Shown in pieces: positions 1 through 9,257 of a stretch of 45,459 nt of DNA. A program made the translations under genes and the position numbers. Below the pieces are notes generated by a model, which made no database searches, was not told the DNA's origin, and saw only the letters and a program-made list of their open reading frames with translations. The DNA comes from Mesorhizobium loti (GTDB lineage Bacteria; Pseudomonadota; Alphaproteobacteria; Rhizobiales; Rhizobiaceae): the NCBI RefSeq assembly GCF_001510895.1, contig NZ_LPWA01000130.1:1-45459 (forward strand). The letters are read 5' to 3'. Numbering within the stretch: the first letter of the stretch is position 1; each line of letters begins with the position of its first letter.

Positions 1-120
1 CAGCAGAAGCTGATGCTGGCCGTCGACAAGCAGGGCAAGGACCTCGACGCCGTCGTCAAGGAATGGATCGACAAGAACGAGGCGGTGTGGAAACCTTGGC
101 TCGACGCCGCCAAGGGATAA
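1..120 (+). CDS. ABC transporter substrate-binding protein, C-terminal end (glycine betaine/choline type)
   Basis: The window opens inside a reading frame that ends at TAA 118-120. Only the last 39 residues are visible, ending KNEAVWKPWLDAAKG. The Trp-rich end, with an alternating charged helix before it, resembles the C-terminus of periplasmic glycine-betaine/choline binding proteins of the ProX/OpuAC class. The assignment rests mainly on context: an ATPase and a permease of the quaternary-amine uptake family follow directly on the same strand. The 88-base gap to the ATPase contains no other gene. The N-terminus and ligand pocket lie outside the window, so the ligand cannot be read. Confidence 0.7.
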   Translation, partial: QQKLMLAVDKQGKDLDAVVKEWIDKNEAVWKPWLDAAKG

Positions 121-208
121 ATACGCCGATGTGCCTGGCAATGGCTGAGGGCAATCGAGGCCCGGCTCCCACAATGCGCGGGACCGGGCAGGGCGCGGGA
201 GGTTGCCG

Positions 209-1270
209 ATGAACGCCGCCGCGCGCCCGGTCAAGCTTGCGTGCCGCAATGTCTGGAAGGTGTATGGCCGGCGTCCCGGCTATTATTTCGACTCGCGCGG
301 CTATGTCATCGATCCCGACGCGCTGGCCGAGCGCCTGCGCGCCGAAGCGCATCTGCCGGCCGTCGTCGATGCCAGCTTCGAGGTGGCGACGGGCGAGATC
401 TTCGTCATCATGGGTCTCTCCGGCTCGGGCAAGTCGACCCTGGTTCGGTGTCTCTCGCGCCTGGTCGAGCCAAGCGCCGGCGAAATCCTGCTCGACGGCA
501 AGAACCTGCTGCAGGCCAGCGACAAGGAGCTCATTGAACTGCGCCGTCATGCCATGGGCATGGTGTTCCAGAACTTCGGCCTGCTGCCGCATTTGAGGGT
601 GCTCGATAATGTCGCCTTCCCTCTGAAGATCCAGGGCAAGCCGGCAAAGGAACGCGAAGCCCGCGCCCGCGAGATGATCGCGCTGGTCGGGCTCGAAGGC
701 CGCGAGGCCTCGTTTCCACATCAGCTTTCCGGCGGCCAGCAGCAGCGTGTCGGCATCGCCCGCTCGCTCGCCGTCGGGCCGGAACTCTGGTTCCTCGACG
801 AGCCGTTCTCGGCGCTCGACCCGCTGATCCGCCGGCAGATGCAGGACGAGTTCCTGCGCCTGCAGCGCATGCTGAAGAAGACCATCATCTTCATCACCCA
901 TGACATCGCCGAGGCCTTCCGCCTGGCCGACCGGCTGGCGATCATGCGGGCCGGCAAGATCGTCCAGATCGGCCGTCCGGCCGACATCGTGCTCAATCCG
1001 GCCGACGACTATGTCGCGCAGTTCACGGAGGACATGCCGCTGCTGCGCGTCATCACCGCGGGCGACATCGCCAAGCCTGCCAATGGAGCGGGGCTTCCTG
1101 AGCGGAGCGTCGCCGCCGACACCAGCCTGGAAGCGTTGATCCCTCAGCTGGCTTCCGGTGTGGCGGCCTTCGCGGTGCTAGGCACCGGCGACAGCCCGCC
1201 GGCGGTGCTCGACGCCAGCGCGGTGCTTGCCGTGCTGGAGCGCGAGCAGGCAAGGCGCACGCACTCATGA
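209..1270 (+). CDS. Glycine betaine/proline-type ABC transporter ATP-binding protein (ProV-like)
   Basis: This is a cytoplasmic ATPase powering uptake of a quaternary amine osmolyte (glycine betaine, choline or proline betaine). The sequence shows Walker A GLSGSGKST near residue 70, the ABC signature LSGGQQQRVGIARSL, Walker B LWFLDEPFSALDP and the switch His in ITHD. The long N-terminal extension before the nucleotide-binding domain (VWKVYG...PDALAERL) is typical of ProV/OpuAA. The C-terminus carries a short, degenerate CBS-like segment. The frame could open at TTG 203, but ATG 209 has a well-placed GGGAGG at 197-202, giving 353 residues. Its stop overlaps the permease start (ATGA at 1267-1270), so the two are translationally coupled. 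Confidence 0.9.
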   Translation: MNAAARPVKLACRNVWKVYGRRPGYYFDSRGYVIDPDALAERLRAEAHLPAVVDASFEVATGEIFVIMGLSGSGKSTLVRCLSRLVEPSAGEILLDGKNLLQASDKELIELRRHAMGMVFQNFGLLPHLRVLDNVAFPLKIQGKPAKEREARAREMIALVGLEGREASFPHQLSGGQQQRVGIARSLAVGPELWFLDEPFSALDPLIRRQMQDEFLRLQRMLKKTIIFITHDIAEAFRLADRLAIMRAGKIVQIGRPADIVLNPADDYVAQFTEDMPLLRVITAGDIAKPANGAGLPERSVAADTSLEALIPQLASGVAAFAVLGTGDSPPAVLDASAVLAVLEREQARRTHS

Positions 1271-3360
1271 CGGCGCCGGCCGCGACATTACGCTCCTCAA
1301 CGAGGTTCGCAGTGGATCCGGCCGTCCTTCCCTGGTGCGGCCTGGCCGTCTTGACCGCGCTTTGCCTGCTGTTGAAGATGCAATTCCCCTGGCTGGTCAA
1401 TTTCCCGAAGGAATGGACGCTGCCGCTGGCGGCTCAAGTCAACGCGGTGACCGACGCCGTCGTCGCCGTTGTCCAGCCGGCATTTCGGGCGCTGTCGGCC
1501 TTGCTCGACGCACCGATGCGCGGCGCGCGGCTGGCGCTCGCCTGGCTGCCCTGGCCGGCGGTGATGCTTGGTGTGGCGGCTCTTGCCATGAAGTCGAGCG
1601 GCGTCCGGTTGGCCATCTTCGCCCTGCTGGCGCTCGCTTACATTCTTCTCGCCGGTTATTGGCCGCAGAGCATGAACACGCTGGCGCTCGTGCTGCTGGC
1701 GGTGCCGATCTCGACCGGGCTTGGCTTCCTGCTCGGTGTCCTTGGCCATGCCCGTCCGCGCCTGCGCCCGGTGTTGCTCGGCGCGCTCGACCTGATGCAG
1801 ACCGTGCCGGCCTTCGCCTATCTCATCCCGCTGCTCTTGCTGTTCGGCTTCGGGCCGGTGGTCGGGTTGATCGCTTCCGCCATCTATGCGACGCCGCCGA
1901 TGGTGCGCAACACCATGCTCGGCCTCGACCGCGTGCCGGCAGCGATCAGCGAAGCCGGGCTGATGAGCGGCTGCACACGTCGCCAGCAATTCTGGCAGGT
2001 CGAGGTGCCGACTGCGCTGCCGCAGCTTCTCGTCGGCTTCAACCAGACCACGATGGCAGCTCTTTCGATGGTCATCGTCGCCGCGATCATCGGCGGTTTC
2101 GAGGACATCGGTTGGGAGGTACTGTCATCGATGCGCAAGGCCGAGTTCGGCCAGAGCATTCTCTCCGGCCTGGTCATCGCGCTGCTCGCCATCCTCATCG
2201 ATCGCCTCACCATCGGCTTCGCCAGGGAGCCCGAGACCGGGCCGACGCGCGCCATGCAGTGGATGACGCCGCGCCGGCTGGCGCTGTCGCTGGCCTTTGC
2301 CCTGGCTTTCGCGGTGGCTATCCGGCTTCTCGCACCGGATGCAACGCTGCTGCCCGAAACCGGGCTGCGCATGCAAATGGGCGCCGTCAACGAGCGGCTT
2401 CTGGGAGTCGTGCGCGACTATGCGTGGTTTTTCAACGGTGTGCGCAACGCAGTCCTCTACTGCCTGCTGTTGCCGATGCGCCTTGGCATTTCAGGCTCGG
2501 CGACGCCAGCAATGTGGGGCTTTGCGTTGCCGCCGTCGGCGGTGGCCGTTTATGTCGCCGTGGTGCTGGCCTTGGCCGTGCTGGCGATGCGCCGTTTCGG
2601 CTGGCGGGCGGCGATCGCCGTACTGGCTGCCGGCCTCGTCCTCTACACCGGTTTCCTCGGCCTGCCCTGGCCGGTCTTCATCCTCGCCGTTGCGCTGCTT
2701 GCCGGGCAGGTGGCGGGCTTGCGGCTTGGTCTCTTCGCGCTCGCCGGCTTTGCGCTGATCCTCGTCAACGGATTGTGGCCGCAGCTTGTGCAGTCGCTCT
2801 ACCTCTGCACGCTGGCGGTTTTGCTTTGTCTGCTGGTCGGCGGCGCGCTGGGGACATGGGCGGCACACAGCGACCGCGCCTCGCGCATCTTGAAGCCGAT
2901 CTGCGACGCGCTGCAGACCATGCCGCAATTCGTCTTCCTGATCCCGGCGCTGATGTTCTTCAAGGTCGGCGAGTTCACGGCGCTGATCGCCATCATGCTC
3001 TACGCCATCGTGCCGCCGATCCGCTATGTCGAGCATGGGCTGAGGCATGTGCGCGCCGACGTGGTCGAGGCGGTCGAGCAGATGGGCGCGACGCCGATGC
3101 AGACGCTGCTTCAGGCGAAGCTGCCGCTGGCGCTGCCGGTCGTCATGCTGGGCCTCAACCAGACCATCATGGCTGCCTTGTCGATGCTGGCGATCGCAGC
3201 CCTTGTCGGCACCCGCGATCTCGGCCAGGCGGTCTATGTCGCGCTCGGCAAGGCCGATGCCGGCATGGGCCTGATCGCCGGCCTGTCGATCGCCTTCCTC
3301 GCCATCCTGGCCGATCGTCTCATCCAGGCAGCGGTAAGGCAGCGGACGCCACTCCCTTAG
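1267..3360 (+). CDS. ABC transporter permease, tandem double permease (ProW-like)
   Basis: This 697-residue inner-membrane protein is about twice the length of a usual ProW permease. Two BPD_transp_1 domains are visible. In the first, a cytoplasmic-loop segment (EAGLMSGCTRRQQFWQVEVPTALP) and the helix LVGFNQTTMAALSMVIVAAIIGG appear in the N-terminal half. The same pattern recurs in the second half (EQMGATPMQTLLQAKLPLALP, then LGLNQTIMAALSMLAIAALVG). The protein therefore carries both halves of the channel in one chain. The start codon overlaps the ATPase stop by 4 bases. It ends 27 bases from the convergent amidohydrolase gene. Substrate is inferred only from family: a glycine betaine or choline-like compound. 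Confidence 0.88.
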   Translation: MTAPAATLRSSTRFAVDPAVLPWCGLAVLTALCLLLKMQFPWLVNFPKEWTLPLAAQVNAVTDAVVAVVQPAFRALSALLDAPMRGARLALAWLPWPAVMLGVAALAMKSSGVRLAIFALLALAYILLAGYWPQSMNTLALVLLAVPISTGLGFLLGVLGHARPRLRPVLLGALDLMQTVPAFAYLIPLLLLFGFGPVVGLIASAIYATPPMVRNTMLGLDRVPAAISEAGLMSGCTRRQQFWQVEVPTALPQLLVGFNQTTMAALSMVIVAAIIGGFEDIGWEVLSSMRKAEFGQSILSGLVIALLAILIDRLTIGFAREPETGPTRAMQWMTPRRLALSLAFALAFAVAIRLLAPDATLLPETGLRMQMGAVNERLLGVVRDYAWFFNGVRNAVLYCLLLPMRLGISGSATPAMWGFALPPSAVAVYVAVVLALAVLAMRRFGWRAAIAVLAAGLVLYTGFLGLPWPVFILAVALLAGQVAGLRLGLFALAGFALILVNGLWPQLVQSLYLCTLAVLLCLLVGGALGTWAAHSDRASRILKPICDALQTMPQFVFLIPALMFFKVGEFTALIAIMLYAIVPPIRYVEHGLRHVRADVVEAVEQMGATPMQTLLQAKLPLALPVVMLGLNQTIMAALSMLAIAALVGTRDLGQAVYVALGKADAGMGLIAGLSIAFLAILADRLIQAAVRQRTPLP

Positions 3361-3387
3361 AGCGTTTTGTCCGCGTGGTATGCCGTG

Positions 3388-4874
3388 TCAGGCGGGTGAC
3401 TTTCGGACAACCCGATATGCCGACGAAAATATCTCGCCTGCAGGCGGATGGCCGAAGGTGCGCTGCGGGTATTTCCGCATCAGCCCCTCGAATTGGCGCT
3501 GCGCGCGCACCGCATCGGCGGCATGGTCGACCCCCGGAATCTGCCGCTCGCGCATCACCATGCGGCCGTCGATCACCACCGTCCGTGCGTCGCGCCCCAA
3601 TGCTGAAATCATCAGTGTCTGGATCGGATCGATGACCTGGCCGAGATCAGGGCCGGCGAGGTCCCAGACCACCAGGTCGGCCCGACAGCCCGGAGCCAGC
3701 CGTCCGAGATCGGCCCGCCCCAGCGCATCCGCCCCACCCAGCGTGGCGGCGTCGAAATAATCCTCGGCGCGACAGATATCTGCTCGACCTTCGGCGATAC
3801 GGCAGACCATCAGCCGATCTGCATGTTGAGCAGCATGTCCGGCGGCGAGGTGTCGGTGCCAAGGCCGATGCGGATGCCGCGCGCACGATACGATGCGAAG
3901 CTCTCCAGTCCGTTGCCGAAGCGGGCGGCGACAAGCGGGCAATGCACGATGACCGCGCCTCTCTCGGCAATGATCTCGAGATCCCGCCCCGGCCCTGGCG
4001 CGAAGCGCGAAGGGCTGACATGCGTGCCGTGCGGCAACAGGGTCCGGTCGGTCAGGAAGTCGAGGCTTTCCAGCCACTCGACCGAGCTCATGCCATGAAG
4101 GCGGGTGACGGTCTTGCGTTCGAACTCGCCTTGCGAGCAATGCAGCCGCATCGGAACGCCAAGCTCGCGGCCGGCTGCGCTGGTGCGGCGCAGCAACTGC
4201 GCCGTGCACGTCTCGATCCGGTCCGGCGCAAGCATGGTGCGGACCAGCCCGCCATGCCGCCCCTCCATCCGGCCGCAGAAGCCAATCGCGTCGTCCAGCC
4301 CTTGCAGGCCGCGCTGTTCGTCGAAGAACAGCTCGATGCCGCCATCCGGCAAGACATAGGGATTGCCGGTTCGGTAGGCGGGGCCGAGATAGACGCGCAG
4401 CCCGAGTTCCGCCGCCGCGTCCGCGGCCCCTTCGAATTCCTCGACCGTCTCGGCCCACTCCCGATAGTAAAGCGAGGCGATCGGAAGCGCCGTGGTGACG
4501 CCGTTTCGGATAAGCTGGCCAAAGGCATGGCGCTTTTGAAAGACCAATTCCTCGGGCTGATACATCTCGTAGGGACCGGCATCCATGTAGGATTTCGGCC
4601 ACACGCGCCCTTTGCGCCATGCCGGATGATTGTCGAAGGACAAGATCGTGGTGTCGAGATCGGACAAGGCATCGAGGTCGATGAAGCCCGGGGCGATCAA
4701 CGCCTGTCCGCAGTCGATGCGCTCATCGACTTCGCCGGGAAATCCATGGCCGACGTAAAGGATCGCTCCATCCTGGTAGACGACCTCGCCCCGCGGCATG
4801 AGGATGTGCTTGCCGGCTTCATGACCGACCACCCAGGCGGCGGTCATCAGTGTCCGTTTGCTCGCGCTATGCAT
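3388..4874 (-). pseudogene. Amidohydrolase (TrzA/chlorohydrolase-like), interrupted by a single-base frameshift
   Basis: Read on the minus strand from ATG 4874, the product runs to ...GTDTSPPDMLLNMQIG and meets TGA at 3810-3812. The family sequence then continues one frame over (LMVCRIAEGRADICRAEDYF...) to the stop at 3388. Inserting one base near 3812-3815 restores MQIGLMVCRIAEG and a 495-residue protein of normal length. Metal-ligand candidates are RLHCSQ, LPHGTHVS and GTDTSPP. The usual first-strand HxH motif is replaced by IDLDALSDLD, so metal binding may differ from classical members. ATG 4872-4874 overlaps the flavin reductase stop by 8 bases, showing one operon. A hydrolytic deaminase or dechlorinase role on an N-heterocycle is inferred; the substrate is unknown. 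Confidence 0.8.
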
Positions 4875-5532
4875 CTTCTCGCCTCAATTCCATGGCCCGC
4901 TTGCGCTCTTCCCATTGCTCGATGCTCATCGTCGGCAGGTCGAACGTCTCGCTGGTCAGCGAATAGCCATGGCCGCCCATGCGGCCGATGGCATCGAGAC
5001 CGACGGGATCCACATGCAGGCGCGGGTTCACGATGTCGGAACGGATGTGCGCCGTGAGCACTTCGCCGAGGATGATCTCGCGCGAATTGCCGATGCCGAG
5101 CGTGAGATAGCTGCGGCACTCGAAGGCCGCGGGCGACTGCGCGATATAGGGCGCCTTGATCATGGAGCCGGGCAGGGCGGTGAGTCCGGCTTCCGCGAGC
5201 TCGTCGATATCCGAGGCGAACGGCACGGCGCACACATTCATCGCCTCGAGGATCGCCCTCGACACGATATTGATCGTGAACACGCCGGTCGCGCGAATGT
5301 TCCTGGCCGTATCCTTGAAGGAAAGGTCGTCGTGGTTCTCGACACCAAGCGCCAGGACCGCCGGCTCGGCCGAAAGACAGTTGAAGAAGCTGATCGGGGC
5401 GGCGTTTGCCCGGCCCTCCTGATCGACAGTCGTCACGAGCGCGATCGGCCGCGGCACCACGGTGCCGATGAGCAGTTTGTATTTCTCGCGCTCGCTCAGG
5501 CGCGTGAAGTCGAAGCTTGTCTTGTCGCTCAT
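4867..5532 (-). CDS. Flavin reductase family protein (FMN-binding split barrel)
   Basis: The 221-residue protein belongs to the FMN-binding split-barrel family (DIM6/NTAB, flavin reductase like). The N-terminal VVPRPIALVTTVDQEGRANAAPISFFNCLSAEPAVLALGV has the typical layout: strand, turn, then the FMN-phosphate loop with N and APxSFF. Such proteins reduce free FMN for partner monooxygenases or act as stand-alone reductases. No monooxygenase is seen nearby, so the partner is unknown. It sits downstream of the GntR regulator and overlaps the amidohydrolase start, so it is the first enzyme gene of the minus-strand half of the catabolic locus. The ATG at 5532 gives a start without extra residues. 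Confidence 0.85.
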   Translation of the reverse strand: MSDKTSFDFTRLSEREKYKLLIGTVVPRPIALVTTVDQEGRANAAPISFFNCLSAEPAVLALGVENHDDLSFKDTARNIRATGVFTINIVSRAILEAMNVCAVPFASDIDELAEAGLTALPGSMIKAPYIAQSPAAFECRSYLTLGIGNSREIILGEVLTAHIRSDIVNPRLHVDPVGLDAIGRMGGHGYSLTSETFDLPTMSIEQWEERKRAMELRREDA

Positions 5533-5632
5533 GACAGTGCTCGCAAGATCGAGGGGGAGGACGACAGGCAGGCGCGCGTCAACACAGCGGCTGAGCCGCC
5601 GCGTTCCGCTCCTGCCGACTGTTTGGCAATTC

Positions 5633-6361
5633 TCAGCTGGCGGTAAGGCGTCCCCGATAGTCCGCCAGAAGTTCCTTGAGGTCGCGTTCGCGCGCCGGCT
5701 TCAGGTCGAGCAGGCCTCGCGTGGCGACGGCCATCAAATGCTCGTCCATGAGTTGGACCGCTGTCGCCTCGTCGCCGCGCAGCAACGCATCGATGATCGC
5801 CTGATGCTCGTTGACCGAGCATTCGGACGAATGCGGGCGGCCGTAGAGCGCCAGGATCAGCGAGCAGCGGGAGGCCACCTCCTGCACATAGCGTATCAGG
5901 AGTTCGTTGGCCGTCATGCTGGCCAGCAGCGTATGGAAGTCGCCTGACAGCCTGATCGATTCGGGACCATCGCGGCCGTGGGCCTGTTCCTCGGCGGCGA
6001 TATGAGCCCTCAGCTCCCCGGCCTGCTCCGCAGTAAGCTGTCCGGCAAGGCTTTCGATGACCGTGCGTTCGAGACCGCGCCGCACCTGAAAGACACCGCG
6101 CGCTTCCGCCAGACTTGGCGAAGCCACCTCCGCCCGCTTGTTGGGCCGCTGCGAAACCAGCCCCTCGACCGTCAGCCGCGCCAGCACGCTTCGCACCACC
6201 GTCCGGCTCACGCCGAAGCTCTCTCCGACCGAATCCTCGGGAAGCTTCGTTCCGGGCGCCAGCGCCTGCTCGATGATGGCACGCCGCAGTGCCTGATAGA
6301 CGCCATCCGCCAGGTTTCCGGCGCGGCTTTTCCGTTCGGTCGATGAATTCGGATCGGTCAT
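5633..6361 (-). CDS. GntR-family transcriptional regulator with FCD ligand domain
   Basis: An N-terminal winged helix (GVYQALRRAIIEQALAPGTKLPEDSVGESFGVSRTVVRSVLARLTVEGLV) precedes an all-helical FCD domain. Putative metal/ligand residues in the FCD part are D and H in SGDFHTLL, H in NEHQAI and H in the MDEHLMAV helix. FCD regulators usually repress catabolic operons and release DNA when bound to a carboxylic acid or pathway intermediate. The frame can open at TTG 6400, but ATG 6361 (MTDPNSS) is the more likely start, giving 242 residues. It is divergent from the solute-binding protein gene, so it probably controls both directions through the intergenic site at 6451-6479. Confidence 0.88.
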   Translation of the reverse strand: MTDPNSSTERKSRAGNLADGVYQALRRAIIEQALAPGTKLPEDSVGESFGVSRTVVRSVLARLTVEGLVSQRPNKRAEVASPSLAEARGVFQVRRGLERTVIESLAGQLTAEQAGELRAHIAAEEQAHGRDGPESIRLSGDFHTLLASMTANELLIRYVQEVASRCSLILALYGRPHSSECSVNEHQAIIDALLRGDEATAVQLMDEHLMAVATRGLLDLKPARERDLKELLADYRGRLTAS

Positions 6362-6450
6362 GGCGTGCTGATTTATCGGTTTGGCTTGTGCGGGTGTCAA
6401 CCATGGTGCTTCCGGCGTTGGCCCGTTCCGTGACGGTCGGATGTTTTCAC

Positions 6451-6479
6451 TTGCATCACAAAACAGTATACACTATTAG
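6451..6479 (+). promoter_or_regulatory. Putative promoter with GntR-type operator between -35 and -10
   Basis: TTGCAT (6451-6456) and TATTAG (6474-6479) are spaced by 17 bases and face the ABC operon. Between them lies acagtatacact (6463-6474), whose centre GTATAC resembles the palindromic boxes bound by FadR-type GntR regulators. A related half-site, gtgaatacag, follows a little downstream. This placement fits repression by the divergent GntR gene. The site is predicted by eye only. Confidence 0.4.
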
Positions 6480-6593
6480 AATAAAAGTGAATACAGGATG
6501 CACGGGAAAATAATCCCACCGAAAGAATGTGCAGCCGTGAGTGGTGCCCGGAAATCAGGGGTCCGTGTTCGCCAACAATGGAGAGGTTAAAAG

Positions 6594-8170
6594 ATGAATC
6601 AGTTTCTCAGATTTTCGGTCGCTGCCGCCGCGCTTGCCGCGGCCACCTTTTCGGCATCGGCCGAAAACGTCATGCGGTGGGGTTCGCAGCGCGATATTCT
6701 TTCGCTCGATCCGTATTCCTACGGGTCCTCCTTCACGATCTCCGTGCTGAACCACGTCTATGAGGGCCTGGTTCGCTACGACGACAAATTGCAGATCGCG
6801 CCGGCCCTGGCGGAGTCCTGGGAAGTGGTTTCGCCGACGCTTTGGCGCTTCCATCTGCGCAAGGGCGTGACCTTCCACAACGGCGATGCCTTCAGCGCCG
6901 ACGACGTGATCGCGTCGTTGACCCGTGTCAGCGATCCCGCCTCGCCTCTGCGCGGCAATTTGCCGGCCTACAAGGGCGCCAAGAAGATCGACGACCACAC
7001 CGTCGAGATCACGACGACGCCGAACTATCCGCTGCTGCTCAACGATCTCACCAACATCGTGATGCTCGACAAGAAGTGGCTGGTTGAAAATCATGCCGAG
7101 GCGCCGACCGATGCCGGCAAGGGCGTGGAAGGCTATGCGACGACGCATGCCAACGGCACGGGTCCGTTCAAGGTCTTTCGCGCCGTCCGGACGCCGAAAC
7201 GGTGTTCGAGGCGAACAAGACCTGGTGGGACAAGCCCAGGCATAACATCGACAAGATCGTCTTCACACCGATCACGTCGTCCGCGACCAGGGTCGCCGCG
7301 CTGCTGTCGGGCGAGATCGATTTCACCAACGAGGCGCCGCTGCAGGACATTCCGCGCCTGAAGGCGACCCCGGACATCAAGATCCTCGCCAGCAACGAGC
7401 TGCGCACCGCCTTCTTCCTGTTCAACCGCAAGGACAAGCTTGTCGCATCCGACGTGACCGACAAGAACCCGTTGAACGACCTCAAGGTTCGCCAGGCCAT
7501 GTACGAGGCGCTCGACCTCGATGCGCTGCAGAAGAAGGTGATGCGCGGCCTCTCCAGGGCCACGGGCTCCATGGTCGCTCCGGCGATACCTGGCTACACG
7601 GAAGCGATGGACCAGCGCCCGAGCTACGATCCTGAAAGCGCCAAGAAGTTGCTTGCCGAAGCCGGCTATCCGGATGGCTTTTCATTCTCGCTGGTTTGCG
7701 ACAACGACAGCTACGTCAACGAGGAGGAGATCTGCCAGGCCGCCACCGCCATGTGGGCGCGCGTCGGCCTCAAGGCCGATCTCGATGTCGGGCCGACCAG
7801 CCTCCAGACCGCGAAGTTCGAGAGCGGCAAGTTCGACGTCGGCATCCTTGGCTGGGCCAACGAGCCGATGATCGACAGCTATTCCATCCTCGTTCAGGTC
7901 GCACACTCCAAGAGCGGCACCTCGGGCGTCTTCAACTGGGGTTCGTGGAGCTACCCGGAAGTCGACGGCCTGATCGACGCGGCGGGCCAGGAGCTCGATC
8001 GCACCAAGCGGTTGGCCCTGCAGAGCGACGCGTTGCTGAAGATCAAGAGCGATGTCGCTTTCATGCCGCTGCATCAACAGCCGATGGTCTGGGCGACCGG
8101 CCCGAAGGTGGAAAGCATGGTGCAGCTTTCCGACAACAAGCCGCGCCTGTGGATGGCCAGGATGAAGTGA
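6594..8170 (+). pseudogene. ABC transporter solute-binding protein, family 5 (dipeptide/oligopeptide/N-compound type), single-base frameshift
   Basis: The product begins with a signal peptide (MNQFLRFSVAAAALAAATFSASA). It then shows the family-5 fold: WGSQRDILSLDPYS, HVYEGLVRYD, PTLWRFHLRKGVTFHNGDAFSADDV. The frame is lost after NGTGPFKV. The protein continues one frame over as SRRPDAETVFEANKTWWDKP... to the stop at 8168-8170. Adding one base near 7171-7180 gives 525 residues, the normal length. GAGAGG at 6581-6586 precedes the ATG. It is the periplasmic receptor for the permeases and ATPases downstream. Ligand is unknown; family members bind peptides, nickel, opines, heme or small N-compounds. 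The neighbouring hydrolases suggest an N-heterocycle or ureide-like ligand (inference). Confidence 0.85.
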
Positions 8171-8214
8171 GCCGAGCCGCGGTCGGAAACGATCCCGGCC
8201 GAGATGCGGCAGCG

Positions 8215-8240
8215 AGGTTCCGGGGCAATCCCCGGAACCT
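8215..8240 (+). promoter_or_regulatory. Perfect intercistronic hairpin after the binding-protein gene
   Basis: An 11-base-pair perfect stem (aggttccgggg / ccccggaacct) with loop CAAT lies 44 bases after the binding-protein stop and 27 bases before the first permease start. No T-run follows. Such hairpins between binding-protein and permease genes commonly protect the upstream mRNA, so that more receptor than channel is made. That role is inferred here. Confidence 0.6.
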
Positions 8241-8267
8241 TCCGGCTTGATCCAGGAGACACGAGAC

Positions 8268-9257
8268 ATGCTCGCAATCGTCATCAGGCGCCTGGGCAAC
8301 GCGGCCCTTGTCATGCTGGTGGTCGCGTTCGTCGCCTTCGTCATCTTCCAGTTCCTCGGCGATCCGGTCCAGCTCATGCTGAACGAGCAGGCGAGCGCGG
8401 CGGAGCGGGAGGCGCTGAGGGTGCGGCTTGGCCTGGACCAGCCGGTGATCATGCAGTTCTTCTCTTTCGTCCTGCGTGCCCTGCAGGGCGATTTCGGCGT
8501 CTCCTATCGCAATCAGCAGGACGTCATAATGCTCATCGTGGAGCGTTTCCCGGCAACCTTCGAACTCGTCGTGGTCGCGACGGTTCTGGCTCTGGGCATT
8601 GGAATACCGCTTGGCGTCCTGGCTGCGATCAATCCGCAAAGCCTCGCCGCCAGGGCAACGCGGCTGATCTCCATGGTCGGCGTTTCCGTTCCGGCTTTCG
8701 TCGTCGGCATCGTGCTCATCCTCGTTCTTTCCGTCGAGTTGAACTGGTTGCCGGCATTCGGACGCGGCGATGTCGTTCAGATCGGCCGATGGTCCACAGG
8801 CCTGCTGACGCCCTCCGGCAGGATGGCGCTGATCATGCCGGCGATCTCGCTGGCATTGTTCCAGATCTCTTTCATCACGCGGCTCGTCACCGCCGAGATG
8901 CTGGAGGTGCTCCGCACGGACTACATAAAATTCGCCCGGGCGCGCGGCCTTTCCGACCGCGCCGTCAACTTCCATCACGCGCTGAAGAACTGTCTGATGC
9001 CCGTCGTCACCATGACCGGCATGATGATCGGCGACCTCATCGCCTTCGCCCTCGTCACCGAGACGGTGTTCCAGTGGCCGGGCATGGGGCTGCTTTTCGT
9101 GCAGGCCGTGACCTTCATCGATATCCCGGTCATGGCGGCTTACCTCATGATCGTCTCGTTCATCTTCGTTACGCTGAACACGATCGTCGATCTCATCTAC
9201 GTGCTGGTCGATCCGCGCCTGCGGCACGGCATGGCGGGAGGTGCGCGTGCCCACTGA
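8268..9257 (+). CDS. ABC transporter permease, DppB-like
   Basis: This 329-residue inner-membrane permease has six hydrophobic segments and the DppB/OppB layout: an N-terminal helix MLAIVIRRLGNAALVMLVVAFVAF, a long periplasmic segment (GLDQPVIMQFFSFVLRALQGDFGVSYR), and the ATPase-coupling loop FARARGLSDRAVNFHHALKNCLMPVVT. ATG 8268 is preceded by CAGGAGAC at 8253-8260; an upstream TTG at 8247 is less likely. Its end overlaps the second permease by about 11 bases. It pairs with the next gene to form the channel for the family-5 binding protein. Confidence 0.92.
   Translation: MLAIVIRRLGNAALVMLVVAFVAFVIFQFLGDPVQLMLNEQASAAEREALRVRLGLDQPVIMQFFSFVLRALQGDFGVSYRNQQDVIMLIVERFPATFELVVVATVLALGIGIPLGVLAAINPQSLAARATRLISMVGVSVPAFVVGIVLILVLSVELNWLPAFGRGDVVQIGRWSTGLLTPSGRMALIMPAISLALFQISFITRLVTAEMLEVLRTDYIKFARARGLSDRAVNFHHALKNCLMPVVTMTGMMIGDLIAFALVTETVFQWPGMGLLFVQAVTFIDIPVMAAYLMIVSFIFVTLNTIVDLIYVLVDPRLRHGMAGGARAH

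Noticed and set aside
1227..3635. 802-residue open frame overlapping the fused permease
   Set aside because: It lies in another frame of the permease, is rich in Arg/Ala/Gly with no domain, and has no ribosome site; a high-GC shadow.
3942..5057. 371-residue plus-strand frame over the amidohydrolase
   Set aside because: Antisense to a clear family member; composition is that of a reverse-strand shadow.
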